Notes under the pieces: model-generated
Seen by the model: only the letters and a program-made list of their open reading frames with translations
Told to the model about the DNA's origin: nothing
Database searches by the model: none
From: a virus
Direction: 5' to 3' (one strand)
Length of the DNA stretch: 64,000 nucleotides
IMG/VR virus record: IMGVR_UViG_3300036770_004568
Coordinates: 1-64,000 of that record
In this document: in pieces, positions 1 through 8,502 of the stretch
Layout of the letters: every line of letters starts with the position of its first letter
Numbering within the stretch: position 1 is the first letter of the stretch
Translations under genes and position numbers: made by a program

Positions 1-1
1 T

Positions 2-97
2 AAGGGAGAGTTTCCTAAGTACTTGATCTTGTCTCAACGCTTTGAAGATGAGTATGCTGCCATGATCGAGCAATCGAACCATGCGGATCACGATTAA
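2..97 (+). CDS. 3' end of a truncated gene, unknown
   Basis: An open frame enters from the left edge and stops with TAA at 95-97, leaving 31 visible residues ending in NHADHD. It overlaps the next small gene by 17 nt, as is common in this packed region. The part seen is too short to assign a family. Confidence 0.55.
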   Translation, partial: KGEFPKYLILSQRFEDEYAAMIEQSNHADHD

Positions 98-227
98 CTG
101 GGCCTTCCCGTTCTGGGTTGTTCTGTCTATTTATGCCGTCATGGCACATGGGGTGTCCTTTTGGGTGCCCCTTCTCATCCTTGTCTCTTCAATTCAGATC
201 AAGACATCACACTACATCCGAAAGTGA
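81..227 (+). CDS. small membrane protein (48 aa)
   Basis: ATG at 81 gives a 48-residue protein rich in Trp, Phe, Val and Leu. Its central part (about residues 7-40) forms one or two hydrophobic membrane segments, followed by a short basic tail ending in YIRK. The stop codon overlaps the GTG start of the next gene (GTGA), which suggests translational coupling. No family is recognised. Confidence 0.5.
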   Translation: MRITINWAFPFWVVLSIYAVMAHGVSFWVPLLILVSSIQIKTSHYIRK

Positions 228-535
228 AACTCAAAACTGAAAACTATTACCATTGCTTATCTTGGTTTCAACGTCACATAGAAACCGTCAAAGACCCTAA
301 GCCCTGGTGGATGTTCTGGAAGCCCTCAGTCCAGCTCACCAAGCAGGTCTGGATCCGTCACCACCGCATGATCGATTCGGAACTAGCGCATTACCTGCTT
401 GCCAGCGATGATCCTTTGCGTGCCACGCGGTTGATCTGCTCCTTTGCCCAAAGCAATGCGATCAGTCAAGTGCAGCTGGAGGTCTTTGATCCTGATGCAG
501 CAACTGATGAAACCATCCTCCTTGGAGTGTCTTAG
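224..535 (+). CDS. hypothetical protein (103 aa)
   Basis: I chose the GTG at 224 because it overlaps the preceding stop as GTGA; a longer reading would need a TTG at 161 inside the membrane-protein gene. The protein has an aromatic patch near its N-terminus (WWMFWKP) and is otherwise soluble. It sits 2 nt upstream of the next gene. No known domain is recognised. Confidence 0.6.
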   Translation: MKLKTENYYHCLSWFQRHIETVKDPKPWWMFWKPSVQLTKQVWIRHHRMIDSELAHYLLASDDPLRATRLICSFAQSNAISQVQLEVFDPDAATDETILLGVS

Positions 536-537
536 TC

Positions 538-942
538 ATGGATCTCGGAAGTCTCATCAGTACGGATCAAGACTGGAGTGCTAATTTTGAGCACTGGCAA
601 GAGTTACAAAACAATGCGTTCAAAGCTGCACCAGCTTGCATCTTGGAATTGCACTACCGCATCAAGCTTATTGAAGATGCACTCAATGCCCGAATGCAAG
701 ATGAGGACAATGAACGTGCACTAGAGCCTGGTGGTTCTGAGCTTCCGTTACAGATCATCCATGCTCTGATCAAAGCTGAAGCCGCTCTGGCTGACATTGC
801 TGAAGGTGAGCGCGACGCAAAGGAGACCAGTTCCGAGGTGCTTGAGTTTGCTGAATCCGTCTCAGCCCAGGCCCTTATTTATCTCCGGCCTGTCATGAAG
901 CAATACGGCATTGCAACCTCTGAATGGCCTCCAACTCATTAA
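538..942 (+). CDS. hypothetical acidic helical protein (134 aa)
   Basis: ATG start immediately after the preceding stop. The protein is acidic and mostly helix-forming, with Glu/Ala-rich stretches around residues 75-115, and has no membrane segment or signal peptide. It belongs to a run of small genes spaced by a few nucleotides. Function unknown. Confidence 0.65.
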   Translation: MDLGSLISTDQDWSANFEHWQELQNNAFKAAPACILELHYRIKLIEDALNARMQDEDNERALEPGGSELPLQIIHALIKAEAALADIAEGERDAKETSSEVLEFAESVSAQALIYLRPVMKQYGIATSEWPPTH

Positions 943-953
943 CTGATTTCCAC

Positions 954-1340
954 ATGTCTGTTGCTCCTCTTCTACGTAAGAAGACCGATGCCTTGATGGA
1001 CAAGCTGCTTCACGTTCAAAAACTCTTTCAAGTCTTTGACAAAGAAGTTCCTCTACAGCTTGTCACCGTCTTCTGCTACATCGCATCCCATGACCCCTGT
1101 CATCTTGCTGCCATCAGGGAAGGATGTGATTTGTCAGAAAACAGCGTCAGTCGCCATACTGATTGGCTGTCCACAACCCATCCCCTTGGTAAACCAGGAC
1201 TGGGGATGATTAGCAAGGAGGTTGATCCCAGTGATGCACGTCGCAAGATTGTGACACTCACCGACAAAGGTCGAATTCTTGTTAAGCAACTTAAATCCGT
1301 TTTGTATCAAGACCTTGTCCATGATCAGTTAATCGGTTGA
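954..1340 (+). CDS. MarR-like winged-helix DNA-binding protein
   Basis: A predicted transcription regulator. The sequence reads like a MarR-family winged helix: a recognition-helix-like stretch (LSENSVSRHTDWL) followed by a wing with D-A-R-R-K and then LTDKGR, the signature wing/helix junction of MarR proteins. ATG 954 gives 128 residues; an upstream ATG at 924 would overlap the previous gene by 19 nt and cannot be excluded, as neither has a clear ribosome-binding site. Its target, phage or host, cannot be read from the sequence. Confidence 0.7.
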   Translation: MSVAPLLRKKTDALMDKLLHVQKLFQVFDKEVPLQLVTVFCYIASHDPCHLAAIREGCDLSENSVSRHTDWLSTTHPLGKPGLGMISKEVDPSDARRKIVTLTDKGRILVKQLKSVLYQDLVHDQLIG

Positions 1341-1344
1341 ACCC

Positions 1345-1554
1345 ATGAACAAACCTCGCGTCTTTGTCTTCACTGAGAAAACTCAATCCCTCAGTGGCAG
1401 GCCTTACATCATGGCTATCCCTGAAGATCAAATCACTTCTGTTGAAACGCAATGGGGATCCCAGAACATCTTCCTCAAGGTCAATGGACGCGAGGTCAAA
1501 GGATCGTTTGATAACTTTATCAACCTGCTCGGAGAACGTGTCGACTTCGAATGA
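1345..1554 (+). CDS. hypothetical protein (69 aa)
   Basis: ATG start 4 nt after the MarR-like gene. A small protein with alternating beta-type segments, including VFVFTEK and IFLKVNGREV, and an acidic C-terminus. It overlaps the next gene by 17 nt. No family assignment. Confidence 0.6.
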   Translation: MNKPRVFVFTEKTQSLSGRPYIMAIPEDQITSVETQWGSQNIFLKVNGREVKGSFDNFINLLGERVDFE

Positions 1555-1786
1555 GCAACTCGTGCAGAGCTATCAACGCATTGCGCGTTATGTCGATCTC
1601 CAGCCCTTCGACACGTTCGCTAAACCTCATCACTTCATGGAGGTGGTGGAGTGGTTCAACGGCGAAGGCTTTGACATCCATCTGTCCTCCTGCATGGGAG
1701 AACAGCACTTCTCCATGACGTGGGGAGAGCTGAGAGCCCTCCACGCCCTCGTTCCACTGGATGAGGACGAGGATTTCGAGGATTGA
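1538..1786 (+). CDS. hypothetical protein (82 aa)
   Basis: I placed the start at GTG 1538 because GGAG lies about 4 nt upstream and the reading further upstream lies in another gene. The protein contains aromatic segments (HHFMEVVEWF, HFSMTWGEL) and ends in a run of Asp/Glu residues. It is probably translationally coupled to the gene before it. Function unknown. Confidence 0.5.
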   Translation: MSTSNEQLVQSYQRIARYVDLQPFDTFAKPHHFMEVVEWFNGEGFDIHLSSCMGEQHFSMTWGELRALHALVPLDEDEDFED

Positions 1787-1843
1787 GCTTGCCGTTTGGC
1801 TGCTGCAGCACTACACTCCTACATGTAGTACCTCACTGCTGTC

Positions 1844-1960
1844 ATGGCTGGTGTTCTCCCCCGCCTCTCGGCCCTGGTCTGGGACCTGTTGTCGCTGGCT
1901 CTTACCTTTGGCGCCGCGTTCTGCCTGGATCTGATCGTCCGTTTCCTTCGCACCCTCTGA
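1844..1960 (+). CDS. possible 38-aa membrane peptide
   Basis: ATG 1844 to TGA 1960 encodes a short peptide with one hydrophobic segment (ALVWDLLSLALTFGAAFCL) and Arg residues on both sides. It fills the gap between two clear genes. The alternative frame across the same DNA (from 1783) is Pro/Cys-rich and looks non-coding. Support is composition and position only. Confidence 0.3.
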   Translation: MAGVLPRLSALVWDLLSLALTFGAAFCLDLIVRFLRTL

Positions 1961-1964
1961 GCCC

Positions 1965-2267
1965 ATGAAAGTTGGAACCATCACCGCTGCGGTCCTCGAA
2001 GACCTCAGCTCCCTGTTTGATCTCTCTGTTGGTGTGGAGGAAATCTCGAACCAACTGATGGAGCAGATCCAGAATCTGAATCACAGCATTGAGACCGCAC
2101 CTGAAGGAACCCCTGAGGTCAACAAGGCCTATGCTGCTGGCATGTCCGATGCCTACCAACGGGTTGTTGCTTCGATCCATGCACTGATGAGCACCTATGG
2201 CGGAGAGCAAACCAGCAACGAATCCCAGACGCCACAACAACCACAGGAACAAGAGGTGAGTCAATGA
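1965..2267 (+). CDS. hypothetical protein (100 aa)
   Basis: ATG start 4 nt after the small membrane ORF. Residues 1-60 are helix-forming with heptad-like hydrophobics, suggesting a coiled coil; the tail is Gln/Pro/Glu-rich. The stop overlaps the next start by 4 nt (ATGA). No family recognised. Confidence 0.65.
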   Translation: MKVGTITAAVLEDLSSLFDLSVGVEEISNQLMEQIQNLNHSIETAPEGTPEVNKAYAAGMSDAYQRVVASIHALMSTYGGEQTSNESQTPQQPQEQEVSQ

Positions 2268-2650
2268 CCACGCCAACCACCATGGATGAGATCACCCCTT
2301 GGAAGTACATGCACCCGATGTTGAGTGCTTATGTCTACAAGGAGCTTCCTGAACCCAAGTCCCTGGAAGATGCACATTGCCGCATGGTGATGCACAAGAA
2401 TGCTGTTGAGGACATCGAGATCCAGATCAAGATCTCTCAGATGAACCACAGCATTTTCCTTGATTCGCTGAGCACAGAAGACTCTGAGCCCATCGATCCA
2501 GCCAAGTTCGAAGCCAAGCACAAGAAGCACATGGAGAAGAATGTTGTTCTTCTCAATAGCCAGTTGCAGCACAAGCGCAAAGCAGCTGCTTATTGGTATT
2601 GGATGCAGTGTCATCAAGACAACATTCCTCAATCAGAGGAGGTCAGCTGA
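2264..2650 (+). CDS. hypothetical protein (128 aa)
   Basis: ATG at 2264 overlaps the preceding stop by 4 nt and its own stop overlaps the next ATG by 1 nt (TGATG). The protein is charged and helical, with a Lys/His-rich middle (about residues 85-110). No signal peptide or membrane segment. Function unknown. Confidence 0.65.
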   Translation: MTTPTTMDEITPWKYMHPMLSAYVYKELPEPKSLEDAHCRMVMHKNAVEDIEIQIKISQMNHSIFLDSLSTEDSEPIDPAKFEAKHKKHMEKNVVLLNSQLQHKRKAAAYWYWMQCHQDNIPQSEEVS

Positions 2651-2928
2651 TGCCTGCTCCATGTGATGCTTCGACCCAAAAAATCCTTAAGTATCTGGTG
2701 GACAAAAGCTTTAACAGTGTTCACGTTCTCAGTTGTGTTGCAGACATTGCTCGTGCAATCGGACAGAACCCTCGCACTGTTCAAAGTCGACTTCAGCAGC
2801 TTATTGATTACCAAGTTGTCAAGATTGTGGACACCTATCCAAGGGAAGGTCGCTCCATGGTTTCCGTCTATCAGCTCAACCGCCCTGCAACGTCTCAAAT
2901 CGTGGTGAATCCCCATGTCGATGCCTAA
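2650..2928 (+). CDS. winged-helix DNA-binding protein (92 aa)
   Basis: The start ATG shares one base with the previous stop. The body reads as a helix-turn-helix followed by a wing: VADIARAIGQNPRTVQSRLQ is a typical HTH and the Arg/Glu-rich segment after it (YPREGRSMVSVYQL) a typical beta wing. It is probably a small transcription regulator of MarR/GntR-like fold. It overlaps the start of the dNMP kinase gene by 14 nt. Confidence 0.65.
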   Translation: MPAPCDASTQKILKYLVDKSFNSVHVLSCVADIARAIGQNPRTVQSRLQQLIDYQVVKIVDTYPREGRSMVSVYQLNRPATSQIVVNPHVDA

Positions 2929-3541
2929 GGTCATTGGGCTCTACAGCCCCATCCCCCGATCTGGTAAGAGCACGGTCGCCAACTACCTCTGCCATCACCA
3001 CGGCTATGTGCGCGTCCCCTTTGCCTCCACCCTCAAGGACATGGCGGCGGTGCTGCTGCGGGACCTGGGGGTGATGGACACTGATGCCTTGCTCAGTGAC
3101 AAGAAACACCTCAAGGTGGCTGATCTTGATGGCATCGATCCAGCTCTGGCTCCTGCGTTGGGGTTCACGGTGCGTCACCTGTGCCAGACCCTAGGGACGG
3201 AGTGGGGCCGCCAATGCCTGCACACGGACATCTGGACCACGGTGTGGCAGGCCAAGACGGATCGCTTGGTCCGTGCTGGGGTGCTGGTTGTGGTGGATGA
3301 CATGCGTTTCCCCAATGAGTACGAGCAGATCAAGGCGATGGGTGGTGAAACGTGGCGGATCACCAGGCCGTCTTTGGTGGCGGATGAATCAGTAGTCAAG
3401 CACGCATCTGAGGGATCACTTGATCACTCCCTGTTTGACTGCGAGATCTACAACACCGAAGACCTGGACCGCCTCTACCAGATCACCGAGACGCTGATGC
3501 AGTCGACTCGTCCGCTCACCTCCCTGGAGCTGGCGGCATGA
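2915..3541 (+). CDS. deoxynucleoside monophosphate kinase
   Basis: Predicted to phosphorylate dNMPs to dNDPs using ATP, feeding phage DNA synthesis. The N-terminus carries a P-loop with G17-K18-S19-T20 (PRSGKST). The later part has VVVDDMRFPNEYEQIKAMGG, followed by RPS and the Ser/Glu/His region near residue 170, the layout of T4 gp1-type dNMP kinases. Length (208 aa) is slightly below T4 gp1. An alternative start at Met3 (2921) is possible. It is in a chain with overlapping neighbours and works with ThyX, NrdAB and Dcd elsewhere in the window. Confidence 0.85.
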   Translation: MSMPKVIGLYSPIPRSGKSTVANYLCHHHGYVRVPFASTLKDMAAVLLRDLGVMDTDALLSDKKHLKVADLDGIDPALAPALGFTVRHLCQTLGTEWGRQCLHTDIWTTVWQAKTDRLVRAGVLVVVDDMRFPNEYEQIKAMGGETWRITRPSLVADESVVKHASEGSLDHSLFDCEIYNTEDLDRLYQITETLMQSTRPLTSLELAA

Positions 3542-4179
3542 CCCAGGCACCGGAGCACATCAGTCAGTACCTGTTTACGACGGATTGGTTTGAGCAATCC
3601 AGGCCGATCTGGACTGCGCTGCTAAGCAACTTCAAGCCTGCTCGGATCTTGGAGATTGGCAGCTACGAGGGAGCGTCCATCTGTTTCTGCATCGATTTTC
3701 TCAGCCAATTCCAAAAGGAGCTAGAAATCATTTGCATTGACACTTGGAATGACGACTTTTATGGACCGATGGCTGAGGTGTATGAACGCTTTCGAACAAA
3801 CACTAGCCTTGCGATTTCCAACTCACCTGCTCAGGTGCAGTTTGTGATCTACAAGGAACCATCGATCAATGCCCTGGCTCAGATCATCTCTGAGAATTCA
3901 CGTCTGCCTGAGCAAGATCAGAATGCCTATGATCTGATTTATGTGGATGGCAGTCACATGGCCAAGGATGTCATCACTGATGCGGTGATGGCTTTTCCCT
4001 TACTCAAGGTGGGTGGCTTGATGATCTTTGATGATTATCTCTGGAGCAATCCGAATTCAGATTCTAGTGTTGCTTCTCCTAAGATTGCTATTGATGCATT
4101 CACAACCATCTTTCGCGATCAGATTCAATTCATTTCAGCTCCCCTTTATCAACTCTACATGGTTAAAACAGCCCCATGA
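3538..4179 (+). CDS. class I SAM-dependent methyltransferase (Methyltransf_24 type)
   Basis: A predicted S-adenosylmethionine-dependent methyltransferase. It has a glycine-rich motif I, RILEIGSYEGAS, near residues 35-46, an acidic strand-end (ICIDTW) and the downstream motif DLIYVDGSH followed by GGLMIFDDY, the pattern of Methyltransf_24 proteins that often modify sugars or small molecules. It overlaps genes on both sides by 4 nt. The substrate cannot be told from the sequence. Confidence 0.75.
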   Translation: MTQAPEHISQYLFTTDWFEQSRPIWTALLSNFKPARILEIGSYEGASICFCIDFLSQFQKELEIICIDTWNDDFYGPMAEVYERFRTNTSLAISNSPAQVQFVIYKEPSINALAQIISENSRLPEQDQNAYDLIYVDGSHMAKDVITDAVMAFPLLKVGGLMIFDDYLWSNPNSDSSVASPKIAIDAFTTIFRDQIQFISAPLYQLYMVKTAP

Positions 4180-4445
4180 AAACATTCATCTTGTTGATTG
4201 CTGGTTTCCTGTTGGTGTTGTCACTGACCAGTTGTACTCCTTTGGCCTCTGAACCATCGGAGCAACTGCTGAGCGCACAAGGTTATAGCGATGTGAAGAT
4301 TGGGACCTGGACTCCACTGGTAATGCTCAAATGCAGTGAGGATGACGTGTTGCAAACGCCTTTTACAGCCGTCTCTCCTGCTGGTGTTGAAGTCTCTGGT
4401 GTTGTCTGTCAAGGCCTGTTTAAGGGAGCCACGATTCGTTTCTGA
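4176..4445 (+). CDS. small lipoprotein
   Basis: The N-terminus has Lys2, a hydrophobic stretch to residue 17 and a lipobox ending LTSC with Cys20, so it is predicted to be exported, lipidated and anchored in a membrane. The remaining 70 residues include two more Cys. The start overlaps the methyltransferase stop (ATGA). Phage lipoproteins can act in superinfection exclusion or lysis, but nothing here decides that. Confidence 0.65.
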   Translation: MKTFILLIAGFLLVLSLTSCTPLASEPSEQLLSAQGYSDVKIGTWTPLVMLKCSEDDVLQTPFTAVSPAGVEVSGVVCQGLFKGATIRF

Positions 4446-4450
4446 TTGCC

Positions 4451-5254
4451 ATGGAAAAACCTGATTATCCCGATCCCCATTTCACCGTCACGGTCCTCAG
4501 TCAAACCGAGCGTCCCCAGCGGCTGATCTATGCCGCCATGCATCAGGACTACAGCGAGCACTGCATCAGTGAGAAATGGGAATCGTCCATCATTACTGAA
4601 ACCACAGCGGGTGCCATCATCACCAAACGCTTGCTCGCACACCAGCACTTTGGACCACTGGAGCATCCCTCCATTACGTTCAGCACGGGCTACTTTCCAC
4701 ACTCGGTGCTGCAGCAAGCCCGAACGCACAGGGTTGGGACAACCTGGGACAGCCAGTCGAACCGCTATACATCACAACGCATTCTTGATCTCGCTTCTTT
4801 GATTGAGCAAATCAAGGAGCGTACTCCTAATCTCAGTATACAGGAACTTGCAGCTCTGGTTGCACCTGATATTGAGAAGGTGTTCTATCTCAGGCCGCCT
4901 GGGGAATACACCGATCGCCAGGGTGATCGCTACCACTACACAACGGACCACCGGCTCAATGACCTGGTGTTGGTGCTGCATTGCGTGCTGCACTACAAGG
5001 AGAATGTTGAGGGGCACGGCTATTCCGAAGAGCATGCCCGTGGCCTGATCCCCTTTGATATCCGTCAGCACTTTGTGGTGTCGTTCAATGTCCGCTCTCT
5101 CATGCACTTTATGGACATGCGCATGCCGCTTGATGCCCAGTACGAGATCCGCTGTCTCTGTGAGCTGATGTGGCCTCACTTTCAAGACTGGGTGCCAGCC
5201 GTTGCGGACTGGTACAGCAAGACCCGTAAAGGCAAGAACAAGCTCGCCCCCTGA
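4451..5254 (+). CDS. thyX: flavin-dependent thymidylate synthase
   Basis: Makes dTMP from dUMP using methylenetetrahydrofolate and FAD. The ThyX signature R-T-H-R-x7-S followed by NRYTSQ lies near residues 91-110, a cyanobacterial/cyanophage-type variant of RHRx7S. The C-terminal FNVRSLMHFMDMR and AQYEIR blocks of the family are present. Its 267 residues are within the usual range. It starts 5 nt after the lipoprotein gene and shares one base with the next gene. Confidence 0.93.
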   Translation: MEKPDYPDPHFTVTVLSQTERPQRLIYAAMHQDYSEHCISEKWESSIITETTAGAIITKRLLAHQHFGPLEHPSITFSTGYFPHSVLQQARTHRVGTTWDSQSNRYTSQRILDLASLIEQIKERTPNLSIQELAALVAPDIEKVFYLRPPGEYTDRQGDRYHYTTDHRLNDLVLVLHCVLHYKENVEGHGYSEEHARGLIPFDIRQHFVVSFNVRSLMHFMDMRMPLDAQYEIRCLCELMWPHFQDWVPAVADWYSKTRKGKNKLAP

Positions 5255-5541
5255 TGACCGATCCTCTCCAGCGTTTGGCTCTGGTCAAACGTGTTCTCCC
5301 CCGCCGCCGTGAAACTGAGATGACCGAACTGGATGCCTCTCCCATCATTGAAAAGACAGCCCGTGCCATTTCGGATTGGCATTCCGAACGGGACTGGCCC
5401 CTGCACATCGACCAGGCCAAGCGCTGCGTTGAAGCCATCGCTGAACTCCTGCAACGGGAGGGATTTCGTGATGCCGCTGAGCATCTGCGCACCGGCATCT
5501 GGGAACCCCCCGCTCCACGTCGTAACACCGCTGCTAAGTAA
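5254..5541 (+). CDS. hypothetical protein (95 aa)
   Basis: Start and stop each overlap neighbouring genes by one base, so it belongs to the thyX operon. Basic N-terminus (VLPRRRE), then an Ala-rich helical body and a Pro/Arg-rich tail. No family recognised. Confidence 0.65.
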   Translation: MTDPLQRLALVKRVLPRRRETEMTELDASPIIEKTARAISDWHSERDWPLHIDQAKRCVEAIAELLQREGFRDAAEHLRTGIWEPPAPRRNTAAK

Positions 5542-5897
5542 TGGGTTATCTCACCACCATCACGTTCTACAACGATGGCGCTAACCTTATCCAAAGGTAC
5601 AAAGAGGAGGTTGCGGATGCTGTACACGCGTGTATGGTTCATGACAAGCCTTTAACCAAAGGCATTGGTCATTTCGTCAATTGCATCAATTCCCAGCAGC
5701 CCCGCCATGCTGATGATCACACCATCTATGTGCACATGGGAAACTGTGTGACCGAGGTCAATCCCTATTCACCAGAATTCAAAGACCTGATGCAGCGCTC
5801 TCCTGACTTTGCTAAGCGCCTTGTGGATTTTTTGGAGCAGGAAGTCTATCATCTAAAGAAGCAATTGAAAACTGTCTATGGATCTAAACCCGAATGA
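5541..5897 (+). CDS. hypothetical protein (118 aa)
   Basis: The start overlaps the previous stop (TAATG). The protein has many His residues in its middle, a histidine-containing segment PRHADDHTIYVHMGN around residues 54-68, and a C-terminal basic helix. The His-rich middle might bind metal, but no known motif is complete. It overlaps the next gene by 20 nt. Confidence 0.65.
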   Translation: MGYLTTITFYNDGANLIQRYKEEVADAVHACMVHDKPLTKGIGHFVNCINSQQPRHADDHTIYVHMGNCVTEVNPYSPEFKDLMQRSPDFAKRLVDFLEQEVYHLKKQLKTVYGSKPE

Positions 5898-6174
5898 ACA
5901 CAGCGCATTGCAGCAAGCGGTGCAGTATTCCAAAGACCATCCCATACATCCAACTCCCATGGATCAACCACCCGCTACGCCCTGGCAAATTGCAGCCATG
6001 GCCCTGTGCATTGGCTGTTTGCCCTCATTGCTGATGGCGCTAGTGACCTGGAGAGTCACATCCCAGATTGCGTTTGATAGTGGGGTTGTGGCCTGTTATC
6101 GCGATGCCGCAGCCTGCAAAATCAGGTATGATTACCTCACGCTTACAACCAGTAGCCAGTCCCTCAAGCCTTAA
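5878..6174 (+). CDS. single-pass membrane protein (98 aa)
   Basis: Residues about 37-62 form one strongly hydrophobic segment (ending LMALVTW) flanked by a polar N-terminal region and a C-terminal domain with two Cys residues (VVACYRDAAACK). It is predicted to sit in the cytoplasmic membrane. ATG 5878 lies inside the end of the previous gene. Function unknown. Confidence 0.6.
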   Translation: MDLNPNEHSALQQAVQYSKDHPIHPTPMDQPPATPWQIAAMALCIGCLPSLLMALVTWRVTSQIAFDSGVVACYRDAAACKIRYDYLTLTTSSQSLKP

Positions 6175-6218
6175 CGGGCGTTAAGACTGCTCAACAACAC
6201 ACAACACACACCCTGTCC

Positions 6219-8354
6219 ATGACTGCCACTCTCGTGTCCCCCTCGTCCCTGATTCTCCAGGGCCTCAATGATCAACAGCTTCAAGCTGTCAACCACACCT
6301 ATGGCCCCCTGCTGGTGGCTGCTGGTGCCGGTGCTGGGAAAACTGGTGTCCTGACCCGCCGCATTGCCATGTTGCTGGTCGATCTGGAAGTGGATCCCCG
6401 CTCCATGCTGGTGTCCACCTTCACCAAGAAAGCAGCCGATGAGATGAAAGAGCGTCTCAACGTTCTGCTCTGCGGGGTGCTGGCCCACCAACGCCATGAA
6501 ACCACCTTCACGTCTCTCAGCCGGGATCACCAGAGAGCGATTGCTGATGTGGTGCGTGAGGATTACATCAAGCCCATGCTGATTGGGACCCTGCACAGCT
6601 GCTTTGGACAGATCCTGCGAAAGGACATCGAGTCCTATGTTGATCCTGAAGGATTGAGCTGGACACGCCGTTACAAGATTGCGGACTCCAGCGATCAAGC
6701 CAAGATCATGCGTGAGATCGTCAGCAAGCAGCTCAACCTGGATCCCAAGATCTATTCACCGCGTACCATCGCATCCCAGATCAGTCGGATGAAGAACAAC
6801 AACGTTCTTCCCGATGACATGATCATTCCCCCTGGTCAAGAAGGGCGCGCCAAGCGGGTGGTGTTTGAAGCCTACAAGCTGTACCGCCGTGCCCTGGCCC
6901 AGGACAACACCCTGGACTTCGATGACATCTTGATGGTGACAGCGCGTCTGCTCAAGCAGAACGAAACCATCCGTCGTTACTGGCATCAACGCTTCCGTCA
7001 TCTTCTGGTTGATGAGTACCAGGATACCAATACGGCACAGTTCGATGTGCTGCGGATGATTGCCACAGGCCAAGACCAGATGGGTCAAGGAACTGTGGAC
7101 TGGTCAGATCGCTCCTTCTTTGTGGTGGGTGATGTGGACCAGGCCATCTACTCCTTCCGGGGTGCGGACTACCAGATCATGCTCGATTTCCAAAAGGACT
7201 TTGGCGATGGGCTGATGACTAAAGACTCGCAGACCATGATTCTTCTGGAGAAGAACTACAGGTCGACCCAAACGATTATTCATGCCGCCAACCATTTGAT
7301 CCAGAACAATCAATTCCGTGTGGACAAAACGCTCGAGCCCACACGCGATAAGGGTGAGCCGATCCGCTTCAAGCAATTTGCCCATGAGGATCGGGAGGCT
7401 GAGTACATCGCCAAGAAGATCAAGCAGATGGTGACCGATGGGGAGTGTCAGTACTCCGATGTGGCGATCCTCTATCGCAACAACTCGATCTCACGGCCCT
7501 TTGAAAGTGAGTTTGTCCGTCGCTCCATTCCCCATGTGATGCCGAAGTCCATGCGGTTCTTTGAGCGCAAGGAAATCAAGGACCTCATGGCCTACCTGCA
7601 GTTTGTCGATGACCAAACCTCCGACAGCAGCCTGGTGCGGATCCTGGGGGTGCCCAAGCGCGGTGTGGGGGACACCACCATTGAGAAGCTCAAGCTCTTT
7701 GCCTATGGGCGGGACATGAGCCTGTGGGATCTGATCCATTCCCCGGACCAGGTCAAAGAGGCGCTGGGCCGTGCCAACAAGGGGCTGTCGGAATTTGTGG
7801 GGATGATCCAAGAGATCATTGCTGAGAAGGACGACAAGACTTTGGTTGAGCTGCTCCATGGCATCACGGAGCGCATTGAGTACACCAAGTACCTGCAAGC
7901 CACAGCGGTGAACAGTGACGAGGCCTTTGAGCGTCAGGGCAACGTCAATGAGCTGTTCAATGCCATTGCCCAGCACGTGCAGGACACGGCAGACCAGAGC
8001 ATTGCTGGGTTCTTGGAGGCTGCGGCCCTGCAGCTGGAGGCTGGGAGCAAGACCGAGGACTCCAACTCCGTCACCCTGTTGACCATCCATGGCTCCAAGG
8101 GTCTGGAGTTTCCGATTGTGTTCATTGCTGGGGTTGAGGATGACATCATCCCTTCCTACCGGGCACTGCAGAGCGAAGACCCTGAAATGCTGGAAGAGGA
8201 GCGTCGTCTGTTCTATGTGGCGATCACACGGGCCAAGAACCAGCTGTATTTGAGTGCCGTGAAGTCTCGCTCCAATGGCTATGGGGGTTCTTTCGACAAG
8301 GTGCCCTCAATGTTCCTTGACGAGATTCCCGACGACTACATCCTGTCAGTCTAG
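6219..8354 (+). CDS. UvrD/Rep/PcrA-like superfamily 1A DNA helicase
   Basis: An ATP-dependent 3'-5' DNA helicase expected to act in replication, repair or recombination. All SF1A motifs are readable: Walker A GAGAGKT (36-42), motif II VDEYQDT (about 265), motif III VGDVDQAIYSFRGAD, motif IV EKNYRST, motif V TIHGSKGLEFP and motif VI EEERRLFYVAITRAK. Length 711 aa fits PcrA/UvrD. A CA-rich leader without a Shine-Dalgarno sequence precedes the ATG. It stands alone on the plus strand before a tRNA. Confidence 0.93.
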   Translation: MTATLVSPSSLILQGLNDQQLQAVNHTYGPLLVAAGAGAGKTGVLTRRIAMLLVDLEVDPRSMLVSTFTKKAADEMKERLNVLLCGVLAHQRHETTFTSLSRDHQRAIADVVREDYIKPMLIGTLHSCFGQILRKDIESYVDPEGLSWTRRYKIADSSDQAKIMREIVSKQLNLDPKIYSPRTIASQISRMKNNNVLPDDMIIPPGQEGRAKRVVFEAYKLYRRALAQDNTLDFDDILMVTARLLKQNETIRRYWHQRFRHLLVDEYQDTNTAQFDVLRMIATGQDQMGQGTVDWSDRSFFVVGDVDQAIYSFRGADYQIMLDFQKDFGDGLMTKDSQTMILLEKNYRSTQTIIHAANHLIQNNQFRVDKTLEPTRDKGEPIRFKQFAHEDREAEYIAKKIKQMVTDGECQYSDVAILYRNNSISRPFESEFVRRSIPHVMPKSMRFFERKEIKDLMAYLQFVDDQTSDSSLVRILGVPKRGVGDTTIEKLKLFAYGRDMSLWDLIHSPDQVKEALGRANKGLSEFVGMIQEIIAEKDDKTLVELLHGITERIEYTKYLQATAVNSDEAFERQGNVNELFNAIAQHVQDTADQSIAGFLEAAALQLEAGSKTEDSNSVTLLTIHGSKGLEFPIVFIAGVEDDIIPSYRALQSEDPEMLEEERRLFYVAITRAKNQLYLSAVKSRSNGYGGSFDKVPSMFLDEIPDDYILSV

Positions 8355-8397
8355 ATAGACTCTAAGCAGACCTCAATACCTTGGGGTCTGTTGTCAC

Positions 8398-8479
8398 GGG
8401 GACGTGGCGGAATTGGTAGACGCACTTGGTTTAGGTCCAAGCGGCACAAGTCGTGCAGGTTCAAGTCCTGTCGTCCCCA
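8398..8479 (+). tRNA. tRNA-Leu (UAG)
   Basis: A 7-bp acceptor (GGGGACG/CGTCCCC), anticodon stem CTTGG/CCAAG around loop TTTAGGT (anticodon TAG), a long variable arm typical of class II tRNA-Leu, and a T-arm with TTCAAGT. CCA is not encoded. Confidence 0.95.
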
Positions 8480-8502
8480 CTGGTCACAACACAACACACA
8501 CC

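Noticed and set aside
1783-1968. 61-codon frame rich in Pro, Cys and His
   Set aside because: Looks like a non-coding frame; a 38-codon membrane ORF in another frame is a better, though weak, candidate.
8370-8391. CAGACC/GGTCTG hairpin before tRNA-Leu as a terminator
   Set aside because: The stem is short and no T-run follows, so termination cannot be supported.
8404-8502. Upstream extension of the oxygenase-like gene
   Set aside because: It would translate through tRNA-Leu; ATG 8503 after the CA-rich leader is preferred.
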